A DNA stretch of 64,000 nucleotides from Bacteroidaceae bacterium (GTDB taxonomy: Bacteria > Bacteroidota > Bacteroidia > Bacteroidales > Bacteroidaceae). Positions 42,147-50,164 of the stretch are shown here, piece after piece; within the stretch, counting starts at the first letter, position 1, and each line of letters opens with the position of its first letter. The DNA is taken from contig JAFZSP010000036.1 in NCBI GenBank assembly GCA_017619335.1, positions 34,350-98,349 of the forward strand. Reading direction: 5' to 3'. The notes beneath the pieces were generated by a model. The model was not told the DNA's origin. It saw nothing but the letters and a program-made list of their open reading frames with translations, and made no database searches. Made by a program: the position numbers and the translations under genes.

Positions 42147-42938
42147 ATGCAGAAATTCATCTTAGACCTCGTTGTCTGCCGGACTTCTGAACCTCGTCCC
42201 GGATACGTTCTTCTTCAGCTCACAGACCCTCGTCAGCCGCTGCCGCCGATGCAGGCAGGACAGTTCGTAGAGGTGCGCGTGGACGGCTCTCCCGCCACCT
42301 TCCTGCGCCGTCCCATCAGCATTAACTTTGTGGATCGTCAGCAGAACCAGCTTTGGCTACTTGTGCACGCTGTGGGCGCAGGCACGCGCGCGCTCGCGAA
42401 ATTAAAAGAAGGTGACACCCTCAATGTGATTCTGCCTCTGGGCAGGGGATTTACGCTGCCATCCAGCAGCACAGAGGGCTCCACAGAACGTTTTCTGCTC
42501 GTCGGAGGCGGGGTGGGCACTGCTCCGCTGCTGTATCTGGGGCATGAACTCTTGGCACTTGGTCACCAGCCGGTCTTCCTCTTGGGGGCTCGCTCGGCAC
42601 AGGATCTCTTGCAGCTCGATGACTTCCGCCGCTTGGGTGAAGTGCAGCTGACCACCGAGGACAGCTCTGCCGGCGAGCGCGGCTTTGTCACCCAGCACAG
42701 CCTGTGGAACTTTGAGGCTTCTCCTTTCTCCCGCATCTACACCTGCGGCCCCAAACCCATGATGGTGGCTGTCTCACGCTTGGCTCGCCAAAAGGGGATT
42801 CCCTGTGAGGCCTCCTTGGAGAACTTGATGGCCTGCGGCCTCGGGGCCTGTCTCTGCTGTGTGGAAGACACCGTGGAGGGTCACCTCTGCGTCTGCCAGG
42901 AAGGTCCTGTCTTTGACACCGCCCGCCTCAAGTGGTGA
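42147..42938 (+). CDS. pyrK: Dihydroorotate dehydrogenase electron-transfer subunit
   Basis: A 263-residue flavin/iron-sulphur protein that passes electrons from dihydroorotate dehydrogenase B to NAD+. The FAD-binding RRPIS (54-58), the NAD-binding GGGVGTAPL (120-128) and the four 2Fe-2S cysteines C230, C235, C238 and C250 are present. The catalytic partner pyrD normally sits next to pyrK in Bacteroidales, but the following gene is on the opposite strand and unrelated, so pyrD must be elsewhere. The CG-rich run near 42385-42400 partly resembles the dispersed CGCGCG word. Confidence 0.93.
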   Translation: MQKFILDLVVCRTSEPRPGYVLLQLTDPRQPLPPMQAGQFVEVRVDGSPATFLRRPISINFVDRQQNQLWLLVHAVGAGTRALAKLKEGDTLNVILPLGRGFTLPSSSTEGSTERFLLVGGGVGTAPLLYLGHELLALGHQPVFLLGARSAQDLLQLDDFRRLGEVQLTTEDSSAGERGFVTQHSLWNFEASPFSRIYTCGPKPMMVAVSRLARQKGIPCEASLENLMACGLGACLCCVEDTVEGHLCVCQEGPVFDTARLKW

Positions 42939-42953
42939 GGAGCAAGACCGTCA

Positions 42954-43358
42954 CTATGCTTTCAGACAAACACGCATGCGCAAGATGTCTTGCACATTGC
43001 TGATGATGCTGATGATGCCCAACGTCATCAGGAGGGACAGACCTGTTGCTGCTATGAGGCGAGACTTCTCGGCCAACCAGAGCAGGAAGCCTGTCTGAAC
43101 TTTGAAGGTAATAAGGGGCGCATCTACAGGCATGGACAGCACAAAGGCAACAGCTACGGCACCGCTGATGATGCCTACGACGAAGGCTGCCACCATCATC
43201 ATCTTATAACGACGGATGGTTGCCTCCTGGTGTTGCTTGACATACTCCACAGCTTCCAGACGCTTGGTGAGTGCTGACATAAAGTCGGCATTGTCCGTGA
43301 AATGAGGCTTCTGTGTGAGGAAGAGTTCCTCAAGTGCTTTATCTTTTGTCATATCCAT
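42954..43358 (-). CDS. Small membrane protein, probable partner of the ECF sigma factor
   Basis: A 134-residue protein with two membrane helices (about 50-76 and 100-120) after a short cytoplasmic helical stretch (TKDKALEELFLTQKPHFTDN). It is the last gene of a three-gene run with the sigma factor 6 bp upstream, a place where Bacteroidetes keep anti-sigma or associated membrane proteins, but no zinc-binding or FecR motif is seen. ATG at 43358; a TTG 6 bp earlier is less likely. Confidence 0.65.
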   Translation of the reverse strand: MDMTKDKALEELFLTQKPHFTDNADFMSALTKRLEAVEYVKQHQEATIRRYKMMMVAAFVVGIISGAVAVAFVLSMPVDAPLITFKVQTGFLLWLAEKSRLIAATGLSLLMTLGIISIISNVQDILRMRVCLKA

Positions 43359-43364
43359 TGTCAA

Positions 43365-43850
43365 TTATCCATTGTCCATTTTCAATTGCTCCCTGAGCTT
43401 GTCACGCCCTCGTGAGAGTTGCTTCTTGACGGCATCCTCCGAGGTGTCTGTGATGGCGGCTATCTCCTTGATATTATAACCGTTGAGGTAGAACAGTGTT
43501 ATGGACGAACGCTCCTTGGGCGGCAGGGTACGTAGAGCCAGATAGAGGTCTTGGTGCTCAAACTCAGAATCAGCCTTGGTGCCACTTATGAGTGTTCGTG
43601 CCTCGTCGATACTCTCCGTGTAGCGCAGGCTCGCTTTGTGGTTGAGGAACGTGTTGTAGGCAATCTCAAAAAGCCACGAACGGAACTTTCCCTTTTCCTG
43701 ATAACCCGCACTGGAGAGGTAAGCCTTCACCAACGCATCTTGCGCCAAGTCGTCGGCATCGTCTTTCTTGCCACAGCAGAGGGCGAGCAAGAAGCCTCTC
43801 AGTGCCTCCTGCTCACGCTCCACGTATGCTATGAAAACTTCGCGAGTCAC
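43365..43850 (-). CDS. ECF-type RNA polymerase sigma factor, GTG start
   Basis: A 161-residue sigma-70-family protein. Region 2 includes KDDADDLAQDALVKAYLSSA and FRSWLFEIAYNTFLNHKAS; region 4 has LRTLPPKERSSITLFYLNGY and the HTH NIKEIAAITDTSEDAVKKQL. No ATG precedes region 2, and the GTG at 43850 lies 3 bp after the upstream DUF6249 stop. It probably controls its own operon in response to an envelope signal sensed by the two flanking membrane proteins; this is inferred from gene order. Confidence 0.9.
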   Translation of the reverse strand: MTREVFIAYVEREQEALRGFLLALCCGKKDDADDLAQDALVKAYLSSAGYQEKGKFRSWLFEIAYNTFLNHKASLRYTESIDEARTLISGTKADSEFEHQDLYLALRTLPPKERSSITLFYLNGYNIKEIAAITDTSEDAVKKQLSRGRDKLREQLKMDNG

Positions 43851-43853
43851 GGG

Positions 43854-44300
43854 TTACGCCTTCTCTAACAGTTTTGCCTGTTCTGCCTCCATTTCTTTGG
43901 TCAGCATTTTCTTGCCCACGTAGTAATTAACAAGGAAGGCGACGCCAATGCCTAAAAGAACAGCCCCGATGAGGCTCAACGTTTTAAGGTCATTTGAATT
44001 CATTCCGCCAATAAAACCGCCCCATGCGCAGAATCCTACTAAGGCAATACCCAGGAAGGCGATGATGCATCCCCACAACAGTTTCGAGAGCAGCTTCTCT
44101 TTCAGCAGCTTTTTCTTGGGCGAAATTTTGTTCATCAGCTCTTCGAGATCCATTTCCGGATTCTTCTCGATGGCAGTCAGCACAATCTGCGTACGAGTGT
44201 TGGTCTCGTTGATTTCCTTGCGAACACCCATCCAAATGGCAAAGATGGGGAGCACGCATCCACATGCGATAGGTACTAAAATTGCAACTAAATCTTCCAT
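43854..44300 (-). CDS. DUF6249-like membrane protein of the ECF operon
   Basis: A 148-residue protein with an N-terminal membrane helix (6-24, AILVPIACGCVLPIFAIWMG), a charged helical linker (ETNTRTQIVLTAIEKNPEMD) and two more helices (about 72-93 and 105-127). The architecture fits DUF6249 proteins that accompany ECF sigma factors in Bacteroidetes. It is the first gene of the operon; no TAnnTTTG box was seen upstream, compatible with a promoter read by the sigma factor itself. Confidence 0.75.
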   Translation of the reverse strand: MEDLVAILVPIACGCVLPIFAIWMGVRKEINETNTRTQIVLTAIEKNPEMDLEELMNKISPKKKLLKEKLLSKLLWGCIIAFLGIALVGFCAWGGFIGGMNSNDLKTLSLIGAVLLGIGVAFLVNYYVGKKMLTKEMEAEQAKLLEKA

Positions 44301-44455
44301 TTTTCTTTTTCTTTATTTATGGTTAAACTTTTGTTTGCTTTGACCTTGGTCACTTATATAACAAGTCAAATGGACAAAAGGTGACATCTGTCAAAGGATT
44401 TTTTTCTTTTGACCATCAATCTAACAAAAATCTAACCCGCTTACCGATTGAAAAC

Positions 44456-44998
44456 CTAACAGTTACTGAGACAATCCTTGTAGTATTCTGTATCCTCTTC
44501 TGAGAAACAGCAGATGATGACCTGCCCCTGGTATCCGTCGCGAAGATGAGCGAAGATGGTTTGTAGTGCTATGCGTGCAGCCTCTGCCTTGGGGAATCCA
44601 TAAACGCCGGTACTGATACATGAGAAGGCGATGCTTTCAAGTTGATTATCCTCGGCCAGTTTCAGGGCATTGTCATAGCAACTTGCCAACAGCTGCCTTT
44701 CCTGATGACTGCCGCCGTGCCATACGGGGCCGACAGCATGAATCACCTTCTTACAGGGCAGACGGTATGCATCAGTCATCTTGCATTGGCCCGTCTCACA
44801 ACCCCCAAGCGTTGCACATTCCCTCACCAGTTCCGGGCCTGCGGCACGGTGAATGGCACCATCGACGCCACCGCCACCAAGCAGGGACCTGTTGGCCGCA
44901 TTCACGATGGCATCCACCTTGAGGGTCGTGATGTCTGCCACCACTATTTTTATCTGATTGCTATATGTTTCCATCTTTTTACCGACCGTCAAAATCAT
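44456..44998 (-). CDS. Macro-domain protein (probable O-acetyl-ADP-ribose deacetylase)
   Basis: A 180-residue macro domain that binds ADP-ribose and may hydrolyse O-acetyl-ADP-ribose or ADP-ribosylated proteins. DAIVNAANRSLLGGGGVDGA and the second loop SCISTGVYGFPKAEAARIAL are the ligand-binding motifs. The ATG at 44998 overlaps the previous stop as ATGA; a second ATG at 44974 (METYSNQIKIV) is the alternative. It is coupled to a rhodanese/metallo-beta-lactamase lipoprotein, an unusual partner. Confidence 0.9.
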   Translation of the reverse strand: MILTVGKKMETYSNQIKIVVADITTLKVDAIVNAANRSLLGGGGVDGAIHRAAGPELVRECATLGGCETGQCKMTDAYRLPCKKVIHAVGPVWHGGSHQERQLLASCYDNALKLAEDNQLESIAFSCISTGVYGFPKAEAARIALQTIFAHLRDGYQGQVIICCFSEEDTEYYKDCLSNC

Positions 44999-46053
44999 TC
45001 ATAATGCCTGATTCTCACATCGATGCCGCTGTCCTTTAGCTGAGACGGGATTCCTTTCACGTCCGTCTGACCATAGTGATAAGGGAACAGCACCTTGGGC
45101 TTGACGGTCTTTGCGGCCTTGATGAGTTGTTCCGTTGTCATCGTGTATGGCTGGTTGCAAGGCATGAAGGCGATATCAATGTCCTTGACGTTCTGCATCT
45201 CAGGGATGTCTTCTGTGTCGCCAGCGATGTAGATTCGCAACCCGTCTATGGTCAGGATATAACCATTGTCGCGCCCCTTTGGGTGGAACTGTGTGTGTCC
45301 CTCAGAGATGTTATAGGCGGGTACGGCGTCAACGGTGATGTCGCCCAGCGTAGCACTTTGATCATTTCGCAATACAGCGCATGGGCCATACATATCTGCG
45401 CACCGCTTATTCATCACCAGCTGCGTTCCTTCGTTTGCCAACAGCTTGATGGCCTCCTTGTCGAAGTGGTCGCCGTGCTCGTGCGTCAGGAAGATGTAGT
45501 CAGCCTTCGGCATCGTGCTGTAGTCTATCGTCTTGTTGCCGAGTTTCGTCACGGGGTCAATGAATATCTCCTTGCCGTCGTACTCAATGCGGATGCTGGC
45601 GTGAACCAGTGCATGGAACTTCACGGTCTTTCCGCTCTTGGTCTTGAATACATCCACCTCATACGTGTCGGTCGTGACAGGCATCTGGGCCTCTTTCCAT
45701 GCGAGGATACCACCCTTCAGGTTCACGGCCTTATAGCCCTCTGCTGCCAGCCTTCCGGCAGCGCTGGCAGAGCGTCGTCCGCTTCTGCAATACACGGCAA
45801 TGGTCTTGTCGGCAGGCAGCGCCTCTTTCGCCCGATCCATGAAGTCGCTTTGTGCCTGATCGATGTTGAGGGCACCTGCAATGTGACCTTCCTTGAACTC
45901 CTCAGCCGTGCGCACATCCAGCACCACGACGTTCGGATCGTTTGTCAACGCTGCGAATCCCTTCACGTCCGCATTTTCATAATTAGCTTGACCACAGGCC
46001 GTTGTCAGCCCTAATGTTGTCAATAAACAAGAAATAATCTTTTTCATCTTCAT
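44995..46053 (-). CDS. Lipoprotein fusing rhodanese and metallo-beta-lactamase domains
   Basis: A 352-residue lipoprotein (lipobox TTAC, Cys20). Residues 30-125 are a rhodanese domain with active-site Cys89 in CRSGRRS; residues 140-352 are an UlaG-like metallo-hydrolase with HEHGDH (191-196) and GDTEDIPEM. It probably acts in the periplasm on a sulphur-containing or thioester substrate, unidentified. The order rhodanese then hydrolase in one lipoprotein resembles persulfide dioxygenase-rhodanese fusions in reverse, but the hydrolase belongs to another subfamily. The macro-domain gene overlaps its stop. Confidence 0.85.
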   Translation of the reverse strand: MKMKKIISCLLTTLGLTTACGQANYENADVKGFAALTNDPNVVVLDVRTAEEFKEGHIAGALNIDQAQSDFMDRAKEALPADKTIAVYCRSGRRSASAAGRLAAEGYKAVNLKGGILAWKEAQMPVTTDTYEVDVFKTKSGKTVKFHALVHASIRIEYDGKEIFIDPVTKLGNKTIDYSTMPKADYIFLTHEHGDHFDKEAIKLLANEGTQLVMNKRCADMYGPCAVLRNDQSATLGDITVDAVPAYNISEGHTQFHPKGRDNGYILTIDGLRIYIAGDTEDIPEMQNVKDIDIAFMPCNQPYTMTTEQLIKAAKTVKPKVLFPYHYGQTDVKGIPSQLKDSGIDVRIRHYE

Positions 46054-46076
46054 TATAATTTTGTTGTTATTATTCT

Positions 46077-47582
46077 TTATCTCGGAAAATTGTCTGTGCG
46101 GAATGGGAGAACTGGCAAGCCTGAGTTAGCCTTCAGATTACCCATTAGGAAACTCTTGAAGGCGTAGCGCACGGCCACAGGTTCGGACACCTCATCGCTG
46201 CGGACGGTTACCTGTCTGCCGCTGATGCCGGCCGAGGCTTTGTGCCAGACGCTGTCCGGGCCGCAAATCTCAAACCCTTCGATACCGACATTGCGGTTGA
46301 AGCCCTCTTCCGCATAGTCGAATGTGAGGCGCACCTGCTTGCCGCGCGACGTAGGCTCAATTTCCATGGAACGGTAAACAGGGTAACGGTAGTCGATACC
46401 TTTTATATTATACGTGTCGCCCAGCGCCCATAGGCAGAGGCGGTCGCCCACTTCCTTCTTCATGCAGGGATGAATCTGCCAATACTCATAATCTTTGACC
46501 AGGTCGTTGGTGCAGACCATACCCATGTGGGGGAGCTGCTCACTGGCCCGATACTGAGCCTCGCGTGTGAGGGCTGCCGTCGCCTTGTCTTTTGCCCAAA
46601 AATAGTCGTAGGGACAAATCTCGACATAATAGAAAGGCAAATCGCCCTGTCCCCAGCGCTCACGCCAACTGCGCACCATACGTACAAACCGCTCGGTATA
46701 GACCTGCGGGGTGTTGACGTTGGCCTCTGCCTGATACCACAGGAACCCGCGGATGGTATAGGGTTCCAGGGGATGAATCATGCCGTTGTAGAAGACCGCA
46801 GGCAATGCACGGTCCACGTTGTAGGGCGGACGAACCAGATGGGCGCCCAGATAAGTCTCTGAGGTAAGGTCCTCGCCTGGATAGGTGGCGACGATTTCGC
46901 GTGGTGTCCAGCCCTCCACGCGCGTGGCACCTAATGAGCTGTTGATGACGCCCACGGGACAACCCAGTGCCTCGGTGAGGCAGATGCCAAAGAAATAGCC
47001 GGCGGCACAGAAGTCACGGGCGGTCTCGGGCTTGCAGTCTTGCCAGACGGCTGTCACCGTATCCACCTCTTCGGGATGAGGCGAGAATGCCACCGTACAG
47101 ATATGCAGACGCCCTTGGTAGTGCATGGATTCCAGAATGTGCTGGGCGCTGTTCTCCACGGGGCAGCCCTCGAAGCCGTGAAGGGGCATTTCCATATTGC
47201 TCTGTCCGCTGGCCAGCCATACCTCACCAATGAGGACATCATAGAGTGTCAGCTTTTCGTTACCGTCGCTGATGATGACGCTCTGCGGTTCAAACGAAGC
47301 TTGTGGAGTCGGGACGCGGAACTCCCAGCGTCCGTCAGCATCTGCCTGGACCTTGTGTCTGGTTTTGCTCCATGAGGTTCGAAGCGTAATGGTGGCGCCT
47401 GCTCCGCAGTCGGTCCATCCCCACAGGCGTACGTCGGTCTGCTGTTGCAGCACCATGTGATTACCCACTAAAGGGCCGCAGGTGATGTGTGCCACACTTG
47501 TGCAAGGGTAAACGAGCATCAACAATGCCATGATACCAAATCCCAACGTTCTCATTCTCAAGAGGTGATAGTTCTCTTCCAT
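46077..47582 (-). CDS. Sialate O-acetylesterase (SGNH hydrolase)
   Basis: A 501-residue exported esterase that removes O-acetyl groups from sialic acid or related glycans. A signal peptide follows the N-terminus (MRTLGFGIMALLMLVYPC), and the SGNH nucleophile is Ser128 in SGQSNME. GFLWYQAEANV and the Asp/His triad region near the C-terminus fit the family. The first ATG (47582) agrees with a -7 box 26 bp upstream; the ATG at residue 10 gives a cleaner signal peptide. It is followed 23 bp later by the rhodanese fusion gene. Confidence 0.9.
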   Translation of the reverse strand: MEENYHLLRMRTLGFGIMALLMLVYPCTSVAHITCGPLVGNHMVLQQQTDVRLWGWTDCGAGATITLRTSWSKTRHKVQADADGRWEFRVPTPQASFEPQSVIISDGNEKLTLYDVLIGEVWLASGQSNMEMPLHGFEGCPVENSAQHILESMHYQGRLHICTVAFSPHPEEVDTVTAVWQDCKPETARDFCAAGYFFGICLTEALGCPVGVINSSLGATRVEGWTPREIVATYPGEDLTSETYLGAHLVRPPYNVDRALPAVFYNGMIHPLEPYTIRGFLWYQAEANVNTPQVYTERFVRMVRSWRERWGQGDLPFYYVEICPYDYFWAKDKATAALTREAQYRASEQLPHMGMVCTNDLVKDYEYWQIHPCMKKEVGDRLCLWALGDTYNIKGIDYRYPVYRSMEIEPTSRGKQVRLTFDYAEEGFNRNVGIEGFEICGPDSVWHKASAGISGRQVTVRSDEVSEPVAVRYAFKSFLMGNLKANSGLPVLPFRTDNFPR

Positions 47583-47607
47583 GCTGTTCTTCTTTTGAAA
47601 TGCGCTG

Positions 47608-47615
47608 CAAAGATA
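47608..47615 (-). promoter_or_regulatory. -7 box for the sialate O-acetylesterase gene
   Basis: Minus-strand TATCTTTG, consensus, 25 bp before the ATG at 47582. Confidence 0.5.
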
Positions 47616-47804
47616 AACAAAAGTTTTGAGAAAACTGTCATGGAGATACTACTTTTATATATGGTAGAACCAAAAAAGACAAATTTCACTTTTCCATTAA
47701 GTACGTGAGGCAGGTTCGGTGTGAGCTGTAGGGAGACAGCGGAACGCTGTGCAAAATCTTGCCCCTATAGGGCATGGCCATCCTTATCAAATGCCTACGG
47801 CATC

Positions 47805-47950
47805 ACAGAGAAATTGTTGTCTCACCATTGAAACGGAACTGTCTTACCATTGAGACAGAACTGTCTCACCATTGAGACGGAGTTGTCTCACCATTGAGAC
47901 GGAACTGTCTCGCCATTGAGACAAACTTGTCTCACCTGTGAAACGGCACT
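47805..47950. repeat. Tandem array of 22-bp units with GAGAC/GTCTC dyads
   Basis: Units start at 47805, 47827, 47849, 47871, 47893, 47915 and (partial) 47937. The core is ATTGAGACGGAACTGTCTC with small changes; changes on one arm are sometimes matched on the other. There are no spacers between units. Confidence 0.9.
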
Positions 47951-47977
47951 GATGAAGAATAACTATAACCATGTGTA

Positions 47978-49027
47978 TCAGAACCTGTAGATAATGTTGA
48001 GCTGGCAATCCAGTTCGCGATTGAGAATCTCCAGGTTACTGGTGCTGCTGTAACCGTAATTGCGGTAGTTGAGAAAGAGGGAGAGCACGTAGTGATTCCA
48101 ACTGTAGTTGGCGGCAAAACGAGCAAAGGCATTGAGGCGGAAACGGGCGTGACCGCTGTGTGCGGCTTCATAGAAGGTTCCCCATTGTTTCCATTGGTCG
48201 GGGTTGTCTTTGGCATCAATACCTGCATCGTGATACATGTGGTTCCAGACAGAGAACATCGGGACGAGCGACCCGTGGAACAGAAGACGGCCGCGCAGCA
48301 GGGAATAATTGTAGGCGTAACCTGCTCCGAGAGAAATCTGCTGGGTGCGGAAGCTGTCGAAATTGGAAGGGAAGAGGTTCTCCACGTTGTAGCGGCTCTG
48401 GTAGTAGTTCAGGTAAAAGAGGGTGCTGCCGGCACTGTGTTTCTGAACCATGTCTGCATAGAGTCCCGCAGCCAGTGAGAAGCGTCGGCTATTGAGGACA
48501 TAATAGCCTTCGGCGTAGAGGATGCGCAGGGAGTTGGTGCTCTCGTCAATGCGTGTGTTTCCCACGTTGCAGGTGCCGTCCATCTGTTTGAGGTACTTGT
48601 AGCGGAAGCGGAATCCCCAGACGTTGCCGGTCTTGGCCAATCCGATGCTTTTCAGATAGTTGCTGAAAGCGCTGAAGGGCAATTCCACGGCGAATCCTTT
48701 CCAGTCAACGCCGATATCATATTCCCCCTGACTGGTGTGGGCGTCGATGATATAGTGGTCCTTGTCCTGCAGGCCGGGAACGATGGCGGCTGCGTTTTCC
48801 ACGTGGAAGGGCATCTCCATCTTGTAATACTGCCAATAGCGGTAGGTGCCCATATAGATCTGGTGGTTGTACTTGGGGATGTCGATGTAGTTGGTGTCTA
48901 TACCAGCGCGTTGTCCGTCCTCCAACCATTGGTCCAGGCTGCGCAGGAAGCGCATGAATCCATCGCCTGCAGCGGCCGTAACCGTGAACAGGAAGAGGAG
49001 CGTGACAAGGAGGGCAGGGCGGCGCAA
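47978..49027 (-). CDS. DUF4421-like outer-membrane protein, TTG start
   Basis: A 349-residue exported protein. The only start before the signal peptide (MRRPALLVTLLFLFTVTAAA) is TTG at 49027, 7 bp after the ApbE stop. The mature part begins with FMRFLRSLDQWLEDGQRAGI and has many aromatic-rich strands, closing with LNIIYRF, a barrel end. This matches the DUF4421 family, function unknown. It is the last gene of the envelope operon starting at the GT2 gene. Confidence 0.75.
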   Translation of the reverse strand: MRRPALLVTLLFLFTVTAAAGDGFMRFLRSLDQWLEDGQRAGIDTNYIDIPKYNHQIYMGTYRYWQYYKMEMPFHVENAAAIVPGLQDKDHYIIDAHTSQGEYDIGVDWKGFAVELPFSAFSNYLKSIGLAKTGNVWGFRFRYKYLKQMDGTCNVGNTRIDESTNSLRILYAEGYYVLNSRRFSLAAGLYADMVQKHSAGSTLFYLNYYQSRYNVENLFPSNFDSFRTQQISLGAGYAYNYSLLRGRLLFHGSLVPMFSVWNHMYHDAGIDAKDNPDQWKQWGTFYEAAHSGHARFRLNAFARFAANYSWNHYVLSLFLNYRNYGYSSTSNLEILNRELDCQLNIIYRF

Positions 49028-49033
49028 GGGGGA

Positions 49034-50113
49034 CTACTGTTTGATGGTGGAGAAGACGCGATAGTGGCCGATGGAGTCACAGATGAAGTGTACTTGCAGT
49101 TCGGGATGGCGTTGCAGCAGTTGTCGTGCGCTGTCCAGTCCCAAGACCATGAAGGCTGTGGCGAAGGCGTCGGCCTCGGCGCAGGTGGGTGCCAAGACGG
49201 TGGCAGAGAGGATGTTATGTTGCACGGGATAACCGGTGGCGGGGTCGATGGTGTGTGCCACACGGCGGCCGTCGTCGGTGGTGTAGAAGTTGCGGTAGTT
49301 GCCGCTGGTGGCCATTGCGCAGTTGGTGAGGGCCAGGACGGTATCTAACTGTGTGTTCTGGCTGGTGGGGTCATCATCGGGACGATTGACGCCCACGTGC
49401 CACGGCTGGCCTTTGGGGTTGGTGCCGCTGACAACGATTTCTCCTCCGATTTCCACCATATAGTTCGTGATGTCGTTCTTGCGCAGGAGGGCCGCCACCT
49501 GATCCACGGCAAAGCCTTTGGCCACAGCGCTGCAGTCCAGAATTGTGCGTGGGTCTTCACGTTGGAGACGGCCTTCTGGAGTGAGGGTGACGCGCTGGTA
49601 ACCAATCAATTGTCGGAGACTGTCCACGGCGGCACTGTCTGGCAGACTGCCGTGTTTGAAGCCGAAGCCCCAGGCGTTGACCAGCGGCGCCACGGTGATG
49701 TCAAAGGCTCCGCCAGTGGCATCGGAGACGCGCTCGGAGAGGCGGAAGACCGTGCAGAAAAGGCTGTCGGCCACGAGGTCTTCACCGCTGTTGAGGCGGC
49801 TGAGGGTGCTTTGAGGATTGAACATGGATAGGCTGGAATCCACGCGTGCGAGCGCTGCAGTAATATCATTGTGCAAGTCGTCGGGGGACTGATAGGTGAT
49901 GTGATAGAAGGTGCCGAAGACGGCGCCCTCGTCCTGCTGGAAAGGTGCCGGGGCGTTGCGGCGTGTGAGGATGAGGAAGGTGGCCACAGCCAAGAATATC
50001 AGCACGGGTAGGTGCCAGCGCCGCCACTGGGAAGGCGGGTTGTCGGCAGGAGTCAGTGGCGTGAAGTCCTTGGGTTCCAGGGGAGTGCTGTCTTCAGAGA
50101 AGGGATCGTTCAT
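49034..50113 (-). CDS. apbE: ApbE-family FAD:protein FMN transferase
   Basis: A 359-residue membrane-anchored enzyme that attaches FMN to threonines of respiratory proteins such as Na+-NQR. A hydrophobic anchor lies at about 30-48 (WHLPVLIFLAVATFLILT). The core carries SRLNSGEDLV, DCSAVAKGFAVDQVA, YMVEIGGEIVVSGTNPKGQP and TIDPATGYPV. No lipobox is present, unlike many ApbE proteins. It is co-oriented with DUF4421 and DUF6048 genes. Confidence 0.9.
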   Translation of the reverse strand: MNDPFSEDSTPLEPKDFTPLTPADNPPSQWRRWHLPVLIFLAVATFLILTRRNAPAPFQQDEGAVFGTFYHITYQSPDDLHNDITAALARVDSSLSMFNPQSTLSRLNSGEDLVADSLFCTVFRLSERVSDATGGAFDITVAPLVNAWGFGFKHGSLPDSAAVDSLRQLIGYQRVTLTPEGRLQREDPRTILDCSAVAKGFAVDQVAALLRKNDITNYMVEIGGEIVVSGTNPKGQPWHVGVNRPDDDPTSQNTQLDTVLALTNCAMATSGNYRNFYTTDDGRRVAHTIDPATGYPVQHNILSATVLAPTCAEADAFATAFMVLGLDSARQLLQRHPELQVHFICDSIGHYRVFSTIKQ

Positions 50114-50164
50114 TGTTACGTTATGTCGTTATTACGTTATGTCGTTATGTCGAAGAAACTCCAT

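Larger units (their letters stand above)
47583..47977. other. Intergenic region with hairpins and a 22-bp array
   Basis: About 395 bp between convergently placed envelope genes. Besides the promoter at 47608-47615 it holds three short dyads, ACAGC-GCTGT around 47743, TGCCC-GGGCA around 47767 and ATGCC-GGCAT around 47797, and then the tandem array at 47805-47950. No protein-coding potential was recognised. Confidence 0.6.

Noticed and set aside
47805..47950. CRISPR array
   Set aside because: Units are directly adjacent with no unique spacers between them, and no cas genes are present.
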